64,000 bases of DNA from Epiperipatus broadwayi (lineage: Eukaryota > Onychophora > Udeonychophora > Euonychophora > Peripatidae), in the NCBI GenBank assembly GCA_028023455.1, contig JAQFVV010006208.1, positions 7,856,963-7,920,962 on the forward strand, written 5' to 3'. Below are positions 22,176-33,565 of this stretch, piece by piece. Numbering within the stretch: the stretch's first letter is position 1; the number at the start of each line of letters is the position of its first letter. The position numbers were made by a program, and so were the translations under genes. The notes under the pieces are model-generated. The model saw only the letters and a program-made list of their open reading frames with translations. It was not told the DNA's origin and made no database searches.

Positions 22176-22934
22176 AGTTCTAATTATATTCTAGGGGTCT
22201 TAGTGCAGTGTTGCAGCATCAAACTTAGGTGTAAAGTTCCCGGATTGATTTCAATGGTGGTATTTTGATGCTAAACTTTTTATGAACTTTGGAACACTAA
22301 AAACAAAATATTTTTTATTGTCGTTGGCATAAAGCTTTGTAAATAGGAAATAGTTAAAAAGAAGCTAGATATCACACTCAAGACTAAAAAAGAAGTTCTT
22401 TTGCATCTTTAAACATGTTTACTATACAATACAAATCTTGAATTATATCAAGCAACAAAGGGATGCAGAAAAAAAATCTTGCTTTTATGTATAGCTCTAA
22501 ACATTACAGCCCATTAAAATTTATGTTAAATAATACAAGATTCTAAATTAAATTGTTAATAAAGTCCACAAAAAAAAATCATCAACAATGATCAGAGTAT
22601 ATGAATTATTTAGCTTTAAATAACTCATTGACTGATTCAAGGCCATACTTACACCTTTTGGAGCCAGAAACATTATTAACTTGTAGTTGCATTCAACCAA
22701 AAATAAGATCTTAAACTTAACTTTGTGAAAGAAAGCTACATGTACGGGAACCAGTCTACACTTAAGAGCCTACAGATAAACATCCCTACAGATAAACAAC
22801 AATCTGGTCTGATTATCAAACGAACATCCAAGTAAAAACACAAAAATACCTCCAACATTAGTTATTGATAAAAAAAAAAAATCAAGTCAGATGTCACATG
22901 ATCTAATTTTAATAAAGCTTGGTATTTTAAATCT
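22176..22934. other. AT-rich sequence, nothing recognised
   Basis: A donor-like ACTTAC on plus near 22648 has no plausible exon with it. Confidence 0.5.
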
Positions 22935-23030
22935 AATGAATATCCTAACACCTCACTGACGACGCTAGATGCAGAAACCGGTCTGGGGTTGAGATTATTC
23001 TCAAAGCTTGTTAAGAGTTTGTTTTGCGAA
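22935..23030 (+). repeat. FB3 remnant
   Basis: A short FB3-related segment ending in the GAACTC region; preserves a hammerhead-like core (22951-22988). Confidence 0.6.
22946..22992 (+). ncRNA. hammerhead-ribozyme-like motif (FB3)
   Basis: CTGACGA at 22956-22962, GAAA at 22974-22977, stem III ACCGGT (self-complementary), cleavage site C22983. Stem I CCTCA (22951-22955) pairs TGGGG (22984-22988). Stem II (CGC/GCA) is weak. Confidence 0.55.
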
Positions 23031-23611
23031 CTCTATATATAACATTAGTTATCTATTGAAGACAAGTCTCACATACTCCCAATCACAACCCCTTCTCTAC
23101 TCTTTCTGTAGTTTCCTTTATTTATATACTCTTAACTATTTATCTTCCTTAAGACTAAATTTCTTCTAATTATTTCCTCTTGCATATTTTTCATAATTCC
23201 TCTGTCATTAAAGTATATATCCAATTCAATTTCTCTTCATAATTTCTTTAAAAAATAAATCTTTCATTCAATTTAATCTTTATAAACACTTCTGCTTTGC
23301 TAATCTTACCAACTTATCTATCTGCTTTAAATCAACATTTCTAAACCTTTTGATCTTTTCTCTTCACATTGTACTACTTGGTCACATTTCAGTCTTTTAC
23401 CACTAGTACATCACCAAACCTGATGTAATGAATCTTGTTACTTCCAATGTTAATTTAACCTTAACAAAACTAGAACCCATTACTACCAATTTAAATGTGT
23501 ATTACATAAAACAGATAATAGATAAAATACACTTCTCTCTTCTGCAATAAAATTTATATGCAAATTCCTTAATAAACAACTTTCTATCCAATCTATATTT
23601 TTCTTTTTAGT
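23031..23611. other. pyrimidine-rich AT sequence, nothing recognised
   Basis: No feature recognised; long T/C-rich stretches without a coding frame. Confidence 0.5.
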
Positions 23612-23731
23612 ATATCCAACAAAAAATAAACGGGCAAAAACTTTTCATATAATAGTGCCACCTTGTGCTAACCAGAGTAATCAATGGATGCCAAAAGTCT
23701 TGTGCATAAAATCCCTATCTAGTGCCAACTC

Positions 23732-23790
23732 ATCCAATATCCCCAGACTAGTTTCTGGCTTGTGGCCTTCATCAGTGAGAAGCCTTGGAT
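23732..23790 (-). ncRNA. hammerhead-ribozyme-like motif (FB2)
   Basis: Minus strand: CTGATGA (23775-23769), stem II GGC CACAA GCC flanked by an A-A mismatch, GAAA, stem III ACTAGT, cleavage C. Stem I TTCTCA pairs TGGGGA (with G-U) and extends through CCAA/TTGG. The A-A mismatch where G-C is usual weakens the case. Confidence 0.62.
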
Positions 23791-24194
23791 CTGAGAGCAC
23801 TGCACCTAGATCTTAGGATCTAATGCAACCCTCCAGCAGTCACCTTTATCTCTACTTCACTACAAAACTATGAGAATGAAACTGAAAACACAATATTTTT
23901 GCCTGTTTACTAACAGATATGTGCTAGCATGAGACCGTGATCATGTGACATTTAGTGGTTTAACACCAATCCTGCCTAATAGGATAATGGTGGCTATGGT
24001 TGTTAAAGAGCCAAAGTCACAAAATGTATGGGTGCTAAATTGAGTTCAGACCCATATGACTATATATGCTATTGAGCTTAGATTGAAAATATTATTGTGT
24101 TTTCATGCCCATAGTTTTGTAGTGAAGTAGAGATAAAAGATGGCTGCTGGTTGCATTAGATCCTAAGATCTAGGTGCAGTGCTCTCAGATCCAA

Positions 24195-24245
24195 GGCTCC
24201 TCACTGATGAAGGCCACAAGGCAGAAACTAGTATGGGGATATTGG
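24195..24245 (+). ncRNA. hammerhead-ribozyme-like motif (FB2, other arm)
   Basis: CTGATGA at 24204-24210, GAAA at 24224-24227, stem III ACTAGT, cleavage base A. Stem I TCCTCA/TGGGGA. Confidence 0.58.
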
Positions 24246-24417
24246 ATGAGTAGGCACTAGATAGGGATTTTATGCACAAGCCTTCTGGCATCCATTCATT
24301 ATTCTGGTTAGCACAAGGTGGCACTACTATATGGAGAGTTTTTGCCTGTTTACTAACAGTTATGTGCTAGCATGAGATGGTGATCATGCGATGTTTGGTG
24401 GTTTAATATCCAACAAA

Positions 24418-24859
24418 GTAATCAAAATTTGTGCAATCAAATATCTGTCTAAGATCAACGAAATGAATTTCTATTTTCTGTCTATCTCTCATGAATAGTT
24501 CTTATTCTACTAATTGAATCTCTTATTTTTCTATTTTTCTCAACACAAACTGCTAATCAAACAGATGTGTACAATCATTACAAATATCCATTCAATGTCT
24601 TATGCAGTATCTTATATGTGTGTGAGATTATGCTACTTATAAAATTGTACTTTGAATTGAATCAAACATTTTAAAGGAGTAATAATAATTCCTGAATGCA
24701 AATTTATTGATTAATCCCCTGTCTCATAAATTACATTACTAATATCTTTTTTTTTAATAACTAATTTGGAACCCCCTCACTTTTTTTCTTCTGTGCTAGC
24801 TGTTATAAATTGATTCTTTACTATTGCACAGCCCATATATATAACATCAAAATACAAAT
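24418..24859. other. AT-rich sequence, nothing recognised
   Basis: No feature recognised. Confidence 0.5.
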
Positions 24860-25020
24860 ATAGTGTATATACTTGACCTAGATGAAATTAAAAGGGATTT
24901 GAACCCAGACTTTCGTGCTCTCTATAGTCATCCACATGTATGTGATCATGGGTATTGGTTATATTGAATAGAGTGGCTGACTGTAGGGAGCATGAAAGTC
25001 TGAGTTCAAAGCCCTTAATG
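24860..25020. repeat. FB1 deletion derivative (short hairpin)
   Basis: Only the outer FB1 arms remain: AAAAGGGATTTGAACCCAGAC at left and AGTCTGAGTTCAAAGCCC at right, meeting at CCACATGTATGTGATC. The ribozyme region is lost. Confidence 0.75.
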
Positions 25021-25487
25021 GATAGTCTGTGCTTTAATGCACTGGTTAGAATATCAAACTAAAAAGTTGATTCCCAGCTGAAGATTACCAAAGAAACAGA
25101 GAAGTCACTTAAGTTCTTGAATATCCTTGATCTCATAAAGAACTGGCTACATAATTATTTTCATCTCTTACAAATATAAGATGAAGACTTATTAATTATA
25201 TCATTCGAATTGTATGTCTTCTTCTTTTTCAATGTGATTTCTTTCCTAAATAATAATTTACTTAAATCGTTATTTCTTTTCTACATTTCCCTTCTGACCC
25301 ATTCTCTGCACTTTGCAGGTTTTATTTCTAAATCCAGTGTTAAAATCTTCCTACACATGTTTGTCCGAAGGAATATGATGGATTTTACTTTTAGTTATAT
25401 GTGAAATATTTCCTTCACCAAATAAATTCTTAAGTATTTTTTTTTTTAAATTCAAAATTTTATTTATACATTTCTACATACATATAT
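25021..25487. other. AT-rich sequence, nothing recognised
   Basis: No feature recognised except a possible old tRNA-like fragment around 25040-25080. Confidence 0.45.
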
Positions 25488-25933
25488 CTGGCTGTAGGAA
25501 GGAGTATGTTGCAACTGTAAGATGACCCTTTGGTTAGTTTTTGAAGCCTTAAAGGAATGAAGCGGGACGAAATCTTAATGTCCACTCCATTATGTTTTTA
25601 TCATTGCAAATGTTATTACCCTATGATTATTGATATACTGTACAAACATGGACAAACTACTCATCAACATGCATGATCAAGATACACCGAGATTCTTCTC
25701 AATTTCCTAATAGTTTTTATCTGAAAAATTAGTTGTTTTCTTGAAGATACAATTAATGGGTGTGTGAATGAACATATTTTAAATAGATATTTACAACCAT
25801 GACAAAGAGAAATAAATTATGGTTTGGATTTCCAGGAAGTTGTAAAGTCATCAACCAATTGGCAACTAAAAGCAGAGGTACTAAGAGTTATGTGATTGCA
25901 GATCCATACTATTATTTGATGATGATCTTTTAA

Positions 25934-26600
25934 TTGGGTACTTATGATTGCAGCTTACTTTCAAGAGAAGACTGCACAAACTGCAGGAAGAATTGTTTAA
26001 TATTAAACGGGATATTATTGAATTTTGTGAAGAAGTGGATATCTATTTTACTACAATGGCACAACCATTGGAAGCATACATGGAATGGGATTCATGATCA
26101 AGAACAACATTATGAAGAGATAGATGGTAGGTCAGATAGAGTGGCAATATTAAACAATCAAATTAATGGAAAATACCAAATATAGAAAATTCTGGTTTAT
26201 GTCCCCAAAAGTTCTAAATGTGATGAAGTAGAGGCTTTTTATATGAATATACAAAGACCAAACAATATTTTAAAATTGTCATGGCACACTTTAATGCTAG
26301 AATTGGTAAAAGATTGAAAGATAATAGTGTTGTAGGTAAATTTGGTAACAATGAGGAAAATAGGATAACAGACTTGTATATTATGAATTCTTTCTTTGAG
26401 GAAAAAAAAGCTAAACAGACTTGAATATGGAAGCATCTACATGAAAATACAGACAAATTGGATTATATTTTGACTAAAAGGAAAAATCTATTTCAAGATG
26501 GTAATGTTTCTGACAGATTCAATACAGAGTGACCATCAATTAGTGAGAACTAAGATATGTGTTAATTCAGAGCTAGAGAAACAAAAATTAAGAATAACAG
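25934..26600 (+). pseudogene. RTE endonuclease-domain remnant
   Basis: Frames in succession show AP-endonuclease-like motifs: SDRVAIL, then ILVYVPKSSKCDEVEAFY (the VY.P motif), HFNARIG (from the catalytic GDFNA box, with GD lost), KFGNNEENRI, and TDKLDYILT (the DYI box), followed by SDRFNTE and a degraded SDH-like end. In-frame stops occur near 26186, 26423 and 26532. In life it would nick target DNA for target-primed reverse transcription. Confidence 0.75.
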
Positions 26601-26921
26601 TATCTTCAGAAACATTCTACTGAATTTAAATTAGAACTTGCAAATCATTTAAAAATATTAATAGATTTTGAAAATGGTTCAGATTTGAATGAAATCAATA
26701 GGAAATGAACCGATACGTTATTAAGGACTGGAACAAAGATAGCTGGTACAAAAAAGCAACAATTTACTAGTAAGCTTTTTACTTAGACAAGATAATGTAT
26801 GACGAAAAGAAAAAATGATAAGAATATAAAAACAATACATTAAAAAAGAACTGCATATCTAGCATTGTAAAATAGTACAAAAACAATTAATAACATATAA
26901 GAAAATATAATTGTAAATTAA

Positions 26922-27602
26922 GAACAGAAAGCATACCAATAGCTCAAACAAGCTCTTAATTGATAAGTGCGATAAGAGAAAATATTTAAAATCTCTATCC
27001 AAAATACTTATGGCTCACGTCAGTGAATAGCTAGAATATTCAGACCCTAGATCCAAAAATTATCAGCTCAAAACCCAGCACTTATTTTATACATAATATT
27101 TAAGTAGAAGCTCTGAAATTTTCGGACATAAAAATGTCATTTACTCCAGCTATCTAACTTAAATAGCTATATGAGACTGAACTATATATTTAAATTTGAT
27201 TCAGTCCCATATAGCTATTTAAGTTAGATAGCTGGAGTAAAAGACATTTTCATGTCTGAAAACTTTAGAGTTTCTACTTAAATATTTTATGTATGAAATA
27301 GTGCTGTTTTTTGAGTTGATATTTTGAATCTAGTGTCTGAATATTCTTGTTCCTCACCGAGGTAAGCCATACGCTTGAAACCAATTGGTCTGGGGATAAG
27401 AGTATTTCGGATAGAGATTTTAAATATTTTCTCTTATTGCACTTATCAATTAAGAGATTGTTTGAGCTATTGGTATGTTCTCTGTATTAAATACAAGCTT
27501 ATAAAAGCAATGTTACGTTATATATGGCTTGCTTTATTGATAATTAATACATTGCACAGGCTTGAATCTGCATTTATATATGTAATATAGGCGGGATTCG
27601 AG
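26922..27602. mobile_element. FB3 foldback element with 10-bp target duplication
   Basis: 681-bp insertion bracketed by TGTAAATTAA (26912-26921 and 27603-27612). Most of it is one palindrome: CATACCAATAGCTC at 26937 is matched by the inverse GAGCTATTGGTATG near 27475, with inner arms around CTATTTAAGTTAGATAGCTGG. The hammerhead-like core near 27338-27405 is mutated, but stem III ACCAATTGGT and the TGGGGA strand remain. The right end adds a segment resembling the FB1 start (CAGGCTTGAATCTGC ... GCGGGATTCGAG). Confidence 0.82.
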
Positions 27603-27784
27603 TGTAAATTAATAAGGAAAGTTATAGAAAAGAATAAAAGTCTCAAGTGTAAAATAACATCTTGACATTGGTAGAAGATTTATTTCTGCAATAAAAAGAA
27701 AAGATGGAACTATTACTAAAAAAAGGCAACGTCATGAAATGTGTGAATGTTTCTACAAAGAATCTGGCAAAATGAAAATACAGA

Positions 27785-27977
27785 AAAGGTAGTTTTTAAA
27801 TATTTAACTTTATTATACCTAGTATGGTTGCAATATATTTTTACTATATCATATTCATGGCATATAAGTGTGATTACCATTTAATTGCACCAAATATACG
27901 CCAGAAAATTGTAAAAAAATATATTGAAAGCGCGCTAGGTGGCAATAAAGTGAAATAATAAGAAAACTACCTTTTAT
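27785..27977. repeat. FB8 foldback inserted in the RTE copy
   Basis: Arms: GAAAAGGTAGTTTTTAAATA and the inverse of AAGAAAACTACCTTTT. The middle contains a GC-richer AAAGCGCGCTAGG. Confidence 0.68.
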
Positions 27978-28321
27978 GTGAGTACTTTCGTTTTACCAGA
28001 AATTACGTTGGCTCAGAAAAAAAGAAAATTAGCAATAATTGAAAGAATTACATAATAATAAAGAACACAAAAACAAAGTATCTCCTACAATTACTACATT
28101 TTCTGAATTGTCCAGTTTTTAAATGAAGAAGTGAGGCATGCAATTAAATCTACGAAGGAAAAAAGCTCCAGGAAATGATAGAAGTATCTCAAAAAAAAAA
28201 AAAGAAGCAGGATGAAAAACAGAAAAATTGTTGACAAAGTTGTATAGAAAATATCCAAATCATTAGAAGAATGCAGCAATAATATTGATATTTAGCAACA
28301 GTTCTATACAAAATGTTTACC

Positions 28322-29460
28322 AAGATAAATACTTACAGCCAACTTTGGATTTTAACCAACCAAAACTGGATTCAAAAAGGCACAGTGGATCATATCCAAT
28401 TATTGAAAGCAGTTAAGGATAAGACCAATGAATATGAATTGCCATTATGTTTTGGATTTGTGGATTATGAAAGGGGTATTTGATTCTATAAACATTTCTT
28501 CAGTGATTAAAGCACTGGATCATCATTAAAATATAAATCCAGGATATTATCATATTCTGAAGCATATTTATCAAAATGCACTAAGAATAATTATATATTA
28601 ATCCATCAAACATCACAAGATCACCAGATCTAGGTGTAGTGCTCTCAGATCCACAGCTCCTCACTAATGAAAGCCACAAGCTCGAAACTAGTCTGGGAAT
28701 ATTGGATGAGGAGGCAATAGATAGAAATTTTATGCACAAACCTTCCTGCAAACAGTGATTACTCTGACTTGCACTGAGTGATGCTACTATATGGAGAGTT
28801 TTGGACTTTGTGAATAAATAGATAATTGATACTAATAAGACTAACAATGAGAAGAGTGTGTGATAGGATAATTAAAACAAGAACTTAAGGAAATAAAAAT
28901 AAATTGATATTATTTAAGTCACCTATATTTTGCAGATGATGTAGTTTTTGTAAATATCATCTCAGAGCTTCAGGAAATGTTGCAAGAGTTATCAGATAAA
29001 AGTAAAAAAGTAGGAAAACGATGGTTCATAGATTTTCTCAAAAGAAATAAAGACTGATAAAGATGAATTACAAAAAGTTAATAACTACAAATATCTTGGT
29101 TAGATTATTAATATAGATGAAGATATACTGGATAACATTAATATAGAATTAAACTTGAAATGTCTTTGGTAGAAATAAGAGTATCACAGAAAATACACGT
29201 GTTTTTGAAAAGGAAGTTTTTTAAATCTTATTTGTGGATGTGAAGCTTGGACCCTTGAGAGAGAGCAATTCAGAGACTTATCACTCCACCCAAAGTATGG
29301 AGATATGTAAGGTAGAAGTGATAACAAGAGTTCTAAAATAAAATACCTGGGTGAGAGAACAAATAGATATTACCTGACATCATTGAAAACAGCAAAAAAA
29401 AAACAAACTAAAATGGAATCGAGCTGGACATATTATAAGAGATTATCCCAAGAGATTGCA
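28322..29460 (+). pseudogene. RTE reverse transcriptase remnant
   Basis: Broken frames match the reverse transcriptase at 30823-31803: DHIQLLKAV, GFVDYE, SINISSVIKALDH, then (after the FB2 insertion) the YFADDVVF catalytic block, LQEMLQELSD, and later the W-A-G-H-like end. The catalytic ADD motif survives, but stops and frameshifts abound. Confidence 0.75.
28603..28806 (+). repeat. FB2 copy inserted in the reverse transcriptase
   Basis: Starts CATCAAACATCACAAGATCAC, lacks the first arm, and ends GGAGAGTTTTGGA. The hammerhead core is mutated (CTAATGA). Interrupts the RTE frame between the thumb-side pieces. Confidence 0.75.
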
Positions 29461-29463
29461 TAA

Positions 29464-29684
29464 TACATCACATGATCACTATCTCATACTAGCACATACT
29501 TGTTATTAAACAAGGCAAAACTCTCTCCATACAGTAGTGTCACCTTGTGCCAATCAGAAACTAGTCTGGGGATATTGGATGAGTAGGCATTAGATAGGGA
29601 TTTTATGCACAAGCCTTCTGGCATCCATTTATTACTCTGATTGGCACAGGGTGGCGCTACTGTATGGAGAGTTTTGCCTTGTTT
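29464..29684 (+). mobile_element. short FB2 retroposon with 11-bp target duplication
   Basis: 221 bp bracketed by AGATTGCATAA (29453-29463 and 29685-29695), cutting the RTE C-terminal codons exactly. Starts TACATCACATGATCAC, ends TTTTGCCTTGTTT. The arms meet without most of the ribozyme region. Confidence 0.9.
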
Positions 29685-29795
29685 AGATTGCATAAGACCT
29701 AGAAAAAGATCATATGTGAGATGGATGGATGACAAGTTTGCTATTGTGATGTGGAGAAAAGGAGATAGAGGTTATAGCAGATTGATAATGATGAT

Positions 29796-30611
29796 ATATA
29801 TGTCTGTATTTACAGAATCATTCTTTCATTGCTAATCTATGCTTTTATTTTTTTTCTTTTAAAAATCTGCTGTTATTACAGCATTTTTTACATTTTACTT
29901 GAATAACTTCTTTTATTTGAATTTATTGTATTTGAAAAATAATAAACTGTTACACTTCATTTCAAGCTGAATAAGTATAAAAATTTTTCTATAACATCCT
30001 CCATCAAATTTGCTATTCATTTATTGCCTCAATTTTGGCTATTTTTTTAAAACAATCATCTCTATTCTAAAAATGTTAATAGCTATGACATGAATGTATA
30101 TTAACGATAGAATATGAACATATTCTTTTGCTATTTATAAACCTATTCTCAATCAAAACAATTAAAACCTATTCTTATCAGCAGGACTTTCTGTGGAACA
30201 ATTCTTTTGTGATTTTTAAACCATGAATTCTTTAAAACATTACTACTTTCCCTATTAAAACATGTCAATTTTTTACCATATTCACTTCTTATCCCAATCT
30301 GTAATCTACTACCCCCCCCCCCCAATTCTTAGACTCACTATTCACTATTTCAGTAAATGAGAGTTTGAAAAAATATTGAATAAAAAATATGTAATTTTGA
30401 ATCAATCAATTTTATGTGTACACCAGGTTACACGAGTATGATCACGAATCATCTCTCAATCAGCTAATATTTCATCAAATACCCGTATTCAGCCTTTCTT
30501 TTTTTTTATAATTATTATTGTATGCTTATTTTCATAGATGAAATATTCTATTTATTCGTTAAATACTTTGGATAATATATTAATGAGTACATTTTAAAAA
30601 TTAAACTATAT
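29796..30611. other. AT-rich sequence, nothing recognised
   Basis: A C-run (30311-30323) is the only notable compositional feature. Confidence 0.5.
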
Positions 30612-32157
30612 TCATCATCATCAACCATTATCAATCCACTGCAGGATGAAGGTCTCTCCAAGTTCAATCCATCTTCTCTGATCTTTAGCTTCTCTTCTTC
30701 ACATCATCCCTGCACATTTTCTTATTTCATCCATCCATCTCACATGTGGTCTCTTTCTAGATCTTTTACAATCTCTTGTAATCCAGTTTAAGATTTCAAT
30801 TGTCCATCTATTATCATCTCTTCTAGCAATATTGTCCAGCCCAACTCCACTTCAGTCTTTTAATTTTTTCAATGAGGTCAGTAACACCTGTTTGTTCTCT
30901 TACCCATATATTGCATTTTCGATTTCTTATTACTCCCAACATGCATCTCTCCATACTTCTTTGAGTGGTCTGAAGTCTTTTTATTGCTCTTCTATTAAGT
31001 GTCCAAGTCTCGGATCCATAAGTAAGAACTGGTAAAACACATTTATTAAAAACCTTTTTCAAACACATAGGCATATTTCCTTTTAGTATCAAGTTATTTC
31101 TACCAAAAACACTCCAACCAAGTTTAATTCTATGATTAATTTTATCCATTATGTTTCCATCTGTATTAATAATCTGACCAAAGTATTTGTTACTATTAAC
31201 TTCTTCTAACTCATCATAATCAATCTTTATTTTCATATTTTGAGAAAATCCATTAAATATTACTTTAGTCTTTTTAACATTTATCTTTAGTCCTACTTTC
31301 CTATTTTCATCTGATAATTCCTGCAACATTTCCTGCAGCTCTAAAGCATTATTTGCAAAAACAACTACATCATCTGCAAAATCTAAGTGACTTAAATAAT
31401 CTCCATTTACTTTCACTCCTTTAGCTTCCCATTTTAATCCACAAAATACTTCTTGCAGCATTGCTGTAAAAAGCTTTGGAGATATGGAGTTATCCTGTCT
31501 TACACCCTTCTCAATGTTGACTTTTTTAGTATCATTATGTAATCTAATTGTTGCTGTTGCATTTTTATAAATATTCTTTAAAATATGACAATATCCTGGA
31601 TCTATACCTTGATGATCCAATGCTTTAATCACTGAAGAAATGTTTATAGAATCAAATGCCTTTTCATAATCTACAAATCCAAAGCAAAATGGAAACTCAT
31701 ATTCATTTGTCCTTTCTATAACTTCTCTCAATACCTGGATATGATCTACAGTACTAAAACCACTTTTAAATCCAGCTTGTTCTCTTGGTTGGTGGAAATC
31801 CAATGTTCTCTGTAGACGAGTTGTAATTATCTTTGTAAAAATTTTGTATAAAACTGATAAAAGGCTGACAGGTCTGTAATTTCTAATATCTTCTCTATCA
31901 CCTTTTTTAAATATTAATATTAATACTGCATTTTTCCAAACATCTGGTACATCTTTATCATTTAGACATTTGGTATATAAATTTGCTAATATTTTTTTCT
32001 ATTTCTTTACCTGCTTCCTTTAATACATCAATCATAATTCCATCATTACTTGGAGCCTTTCCTTTCTTCATACATTTAATTGCATGTCTCACTTCTTCAT
32101 TTAAAATTATGGGCAATTTGGAAGATGTAATAGAAATAGGAGGTACTTGTTCTTTTT
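30612..32157 (-). mobile_element. 5'-truncated RTE-like LINE with long reverse transcriptase frame
   Basis: Minus-strand LINE: a 3' ATG-repeat tail (CATCATCATCAACC at 30614 on plus), the 3' end, reverse transcriptase and the region before it, truncated near 32157 where FB5-like sequence begins. Best-preserved copy of the family here. Two frameshifts are visible: one in an A-run near 31990-31998, another near 30825 after the WSWAG motif. Confidence 0.85.
30823..32157 (-). pseudogene. RTE reverse transcriptase, nearly intact
   Basis: Reverse transcriptase of a non-LTR retrotransposon. In order on the minus strand: KKGKAPSNDGI and ILIFKKGDR..NYRPVSLL (fingers), a frameshift between them near 31995, REQAGFKSGFSTVDHIQ, GFVDYEKAFDS, GVRQDNSISPKLF, the catalytic FADDVV box, GLKINVKKTK, KYFGQIIN, LPVLTYGSETW, and GVTDLIEKIKRLKWSWAG. 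The usual GVRQGD is GVRQDN, so this copy may be weak or dead. After 30825 the frame shifts, and the C-terminal part (DDNRWTIEILNWI and RPHVRWMDEI) continues in another frame to about 30640. About 445 codons of the family's ORF remain. Confidence 0.82.
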
Positions 32158-32285
32158 TTATTTAGTATCGTAATATTTTTATTATTTTTGTGTACAGATT
32201 TATACTTATATTGTTAAAAATTTGTCTTTTTATTATGGCAGTTTGCCATTGCAAACATGGGTAGCAGATCTAATACATAAGTACC
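32158..32285 (+). repeat. FB5-related fragment
   Basis: TTTATTTAGTATCGTAATAT through TGCAAACATGGGTAGCAG matches the middle and right arm of 12076-12353. Confidence 0.62.
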
Positions 32286-32780
32286 TGTTTGGTGAATATA
32301 TGTTATATGTGTAAAATATATAAGATTTGACTATTATTTACAGCTTCCGATATCATGGAAAGACTTAGAATCAAGCATAGGCAACTGTATAATTTTATCA
32401 TTTTTTTCCTATGAAAATAAAGAACTTAAGAGAAGGCTAAGCAAATAAAAAACAACAATGAAATAGAATAATGTGTAACCAGATACCAAATGAATGTCAG
32501 AGTGCAGCTGTGTTTTATTAGCAGTGAGAATAAAACAAAACTTAAAATCTAGGGGAAACAGTTACTAGCATAATATAAATATTTTATCAATATTCTAATA
32601 TTAATTACACAATTTTTCTGATATAACAATGATTGAAATATAGTAATAATTATAGGTACTATCAAAAAACAGTCCACATGATTTAACACTAGAATCAAAT
32701 GAAACCATATAAAATACTTGTAGATTAATCTTTTCCCTTTAATTACTATCTTTGCTTTTTCCCCAAACTTTTGTTTGATC
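32286..32780. other. AT-rich sequence, nothing recognised
   Basis: No feature recognised. Confidence 0.5.
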
Positions 32781-32849
32781 ATAATTGATTTGAATATATG
32801 GAAATAATTGATTTGAATATATGGAAATAATTGATTTGAATATACGGAA
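32781..32849 (+). repeat. 23-bp minisatellite, three copies
   Basis: Unit starts ATAATTGATTTGAATATA; the third copy has one change. Confidence 0.85.
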
Positions 32850-32898
32850 ACGTCAAAATATTGAAACTATTTATAATTTTTGTTAATCATTCATGAGA

Positions 32899-32986
32899 TT
32901 AGAGATTATCCAATAATGAATAATATTTCTGGGGTGAAAATTACACTTCAGAAATATTATTCACTATTGGACAATCTCTAGTCTAA
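32899..32986. repeat. inverted repeat heading the 365-bp tandem array
   Basis: AGAGATTATCCAATAATG at left pairs with the inverse of CACTATTGGACAATCTCT at right, centred near 32943. Confidence 0.65.
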
Positions 32987-33127
32987 TGAATGACTAATAA
33001 AAATGATTAATATACTTTCATTAAGTGATTTGTGTCAAAGTTGTGAGGACAGAACATTTGACACTTGTCAGTTAAACTGTAGTAATTTGCTATCTATATA
33101 TATATATACTGAACATCGATAAGATAT

Positions 33128-33200
33128 GTGTAAGAGATTGTGGTCTGGGCCAACTGATGAGTGCTGGTTCAGCATGAAATGCGCATCTTGGGAATCATAC
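33128..33200 (+). ncRNA. hammerhead-ribozyme-like motif in the 365-bp tandem unit
   Basis: Best-formed example. CTGATGA 33154-33160; stem II GTGCTG GTT CAGCAT 33161-33175; GAAA 33176-33179; stem III ATGC/GCAT 33179-33186; cleavage base C33187; stem I CCAA 33150-33153 with TTGG 33188-33191. The short self-complementary stem III is typical of retrotransposon hammerheads, which cleave best as dimers. Confidence 0.78.
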
Positions 33201-33492
33201 ACCTTTTTCATATCTCTTTAGTCATGTTTGTGATTACATCCCTCCATATGATGTTAAAAGCAGATAGAACAGTCACTATCTTGTGCGAGAGTGGTGCAGT
33301 GAAAATTCCATTATAGAAATATTATTTATTATTGGACAATCTCTAGACCAATGAATGACTAATAAAAATGATTAATAAACTTTTATTAAGTGATTTGTGT
33401 CAAAGTTGTGAGGACAGAACATTTGACACTTGTCAGTTAAACTGTAGTAATTTGCTATCTATATATATATATACCGAACATCGATAAGATAT

Positions 33493-33565
33493 GTGTAAGA
33501 GATTGTGATCTGGGCCAACTGATGAGTGCTAGCTCAGCACAAAATGTGCATTTTGGGAATCATAG
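33493..33565 (+). ncRNA. hammerhead-like motif, second unit, core mutated
   Basis: CTGATGA 33519-33525; stem II GTGCT AGCTC AGCAC; AAAA in place of GAAA; stem III ATGTGCAT; cleavage base T33552; CCAA/TTGG intact. The loss of the conserved G predicts poor activity. Confidence 0.65.

Larger units (their letters stand above)
23624..24405 (-). mobile_element. long FB2 retroposon with 12-bp target duplication
   Basis: 782 bp bracketed by ATATCCAACAAA at 23612-23623 and 24406-24417. Two inverted arms surround a ~400-bp interior that itself contains an FB2 end sequence (GATCATGTGACATTTAGTGG). Ribozyme-like cores: minus 23732-23790, plus 24195-24245. In element orientation it starts AAACCACCAAACATCGCATG and ends with the AAAACTTTT...GTTTATTTT end seen in other copies. 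Confidence 0.85.
25488..29795 (+). mobile_element. degenerate RTE-like non-LTR retrotransposon with nested insertions
   Basis: In order: a 5' region (25488-25700) shared in inverse with 37060-37290; an AP-endonuclease-like region (25934-26600); a spacer; reverse transcriptase pieces (28322-28600 and 28860-29460); and the C-terminal/3' region (29685-29795) ending in ATGATG. Four other repeats interrupt it: FB3 (26922-27602), FB8 (27785-27977) and FB2 twice (28603-28806, 29464-29684). Removing the insertions restores collinearity with the copy at 30612-32157. Many stops and frameshifts; no longer functional. Confidence 0.85.

Noticed and set aside
22640-22690. Donor-like site with a short open frame (NNVSGSKR) on minus
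   Set aside because: No good acceptor and no similarity to tensin domains.
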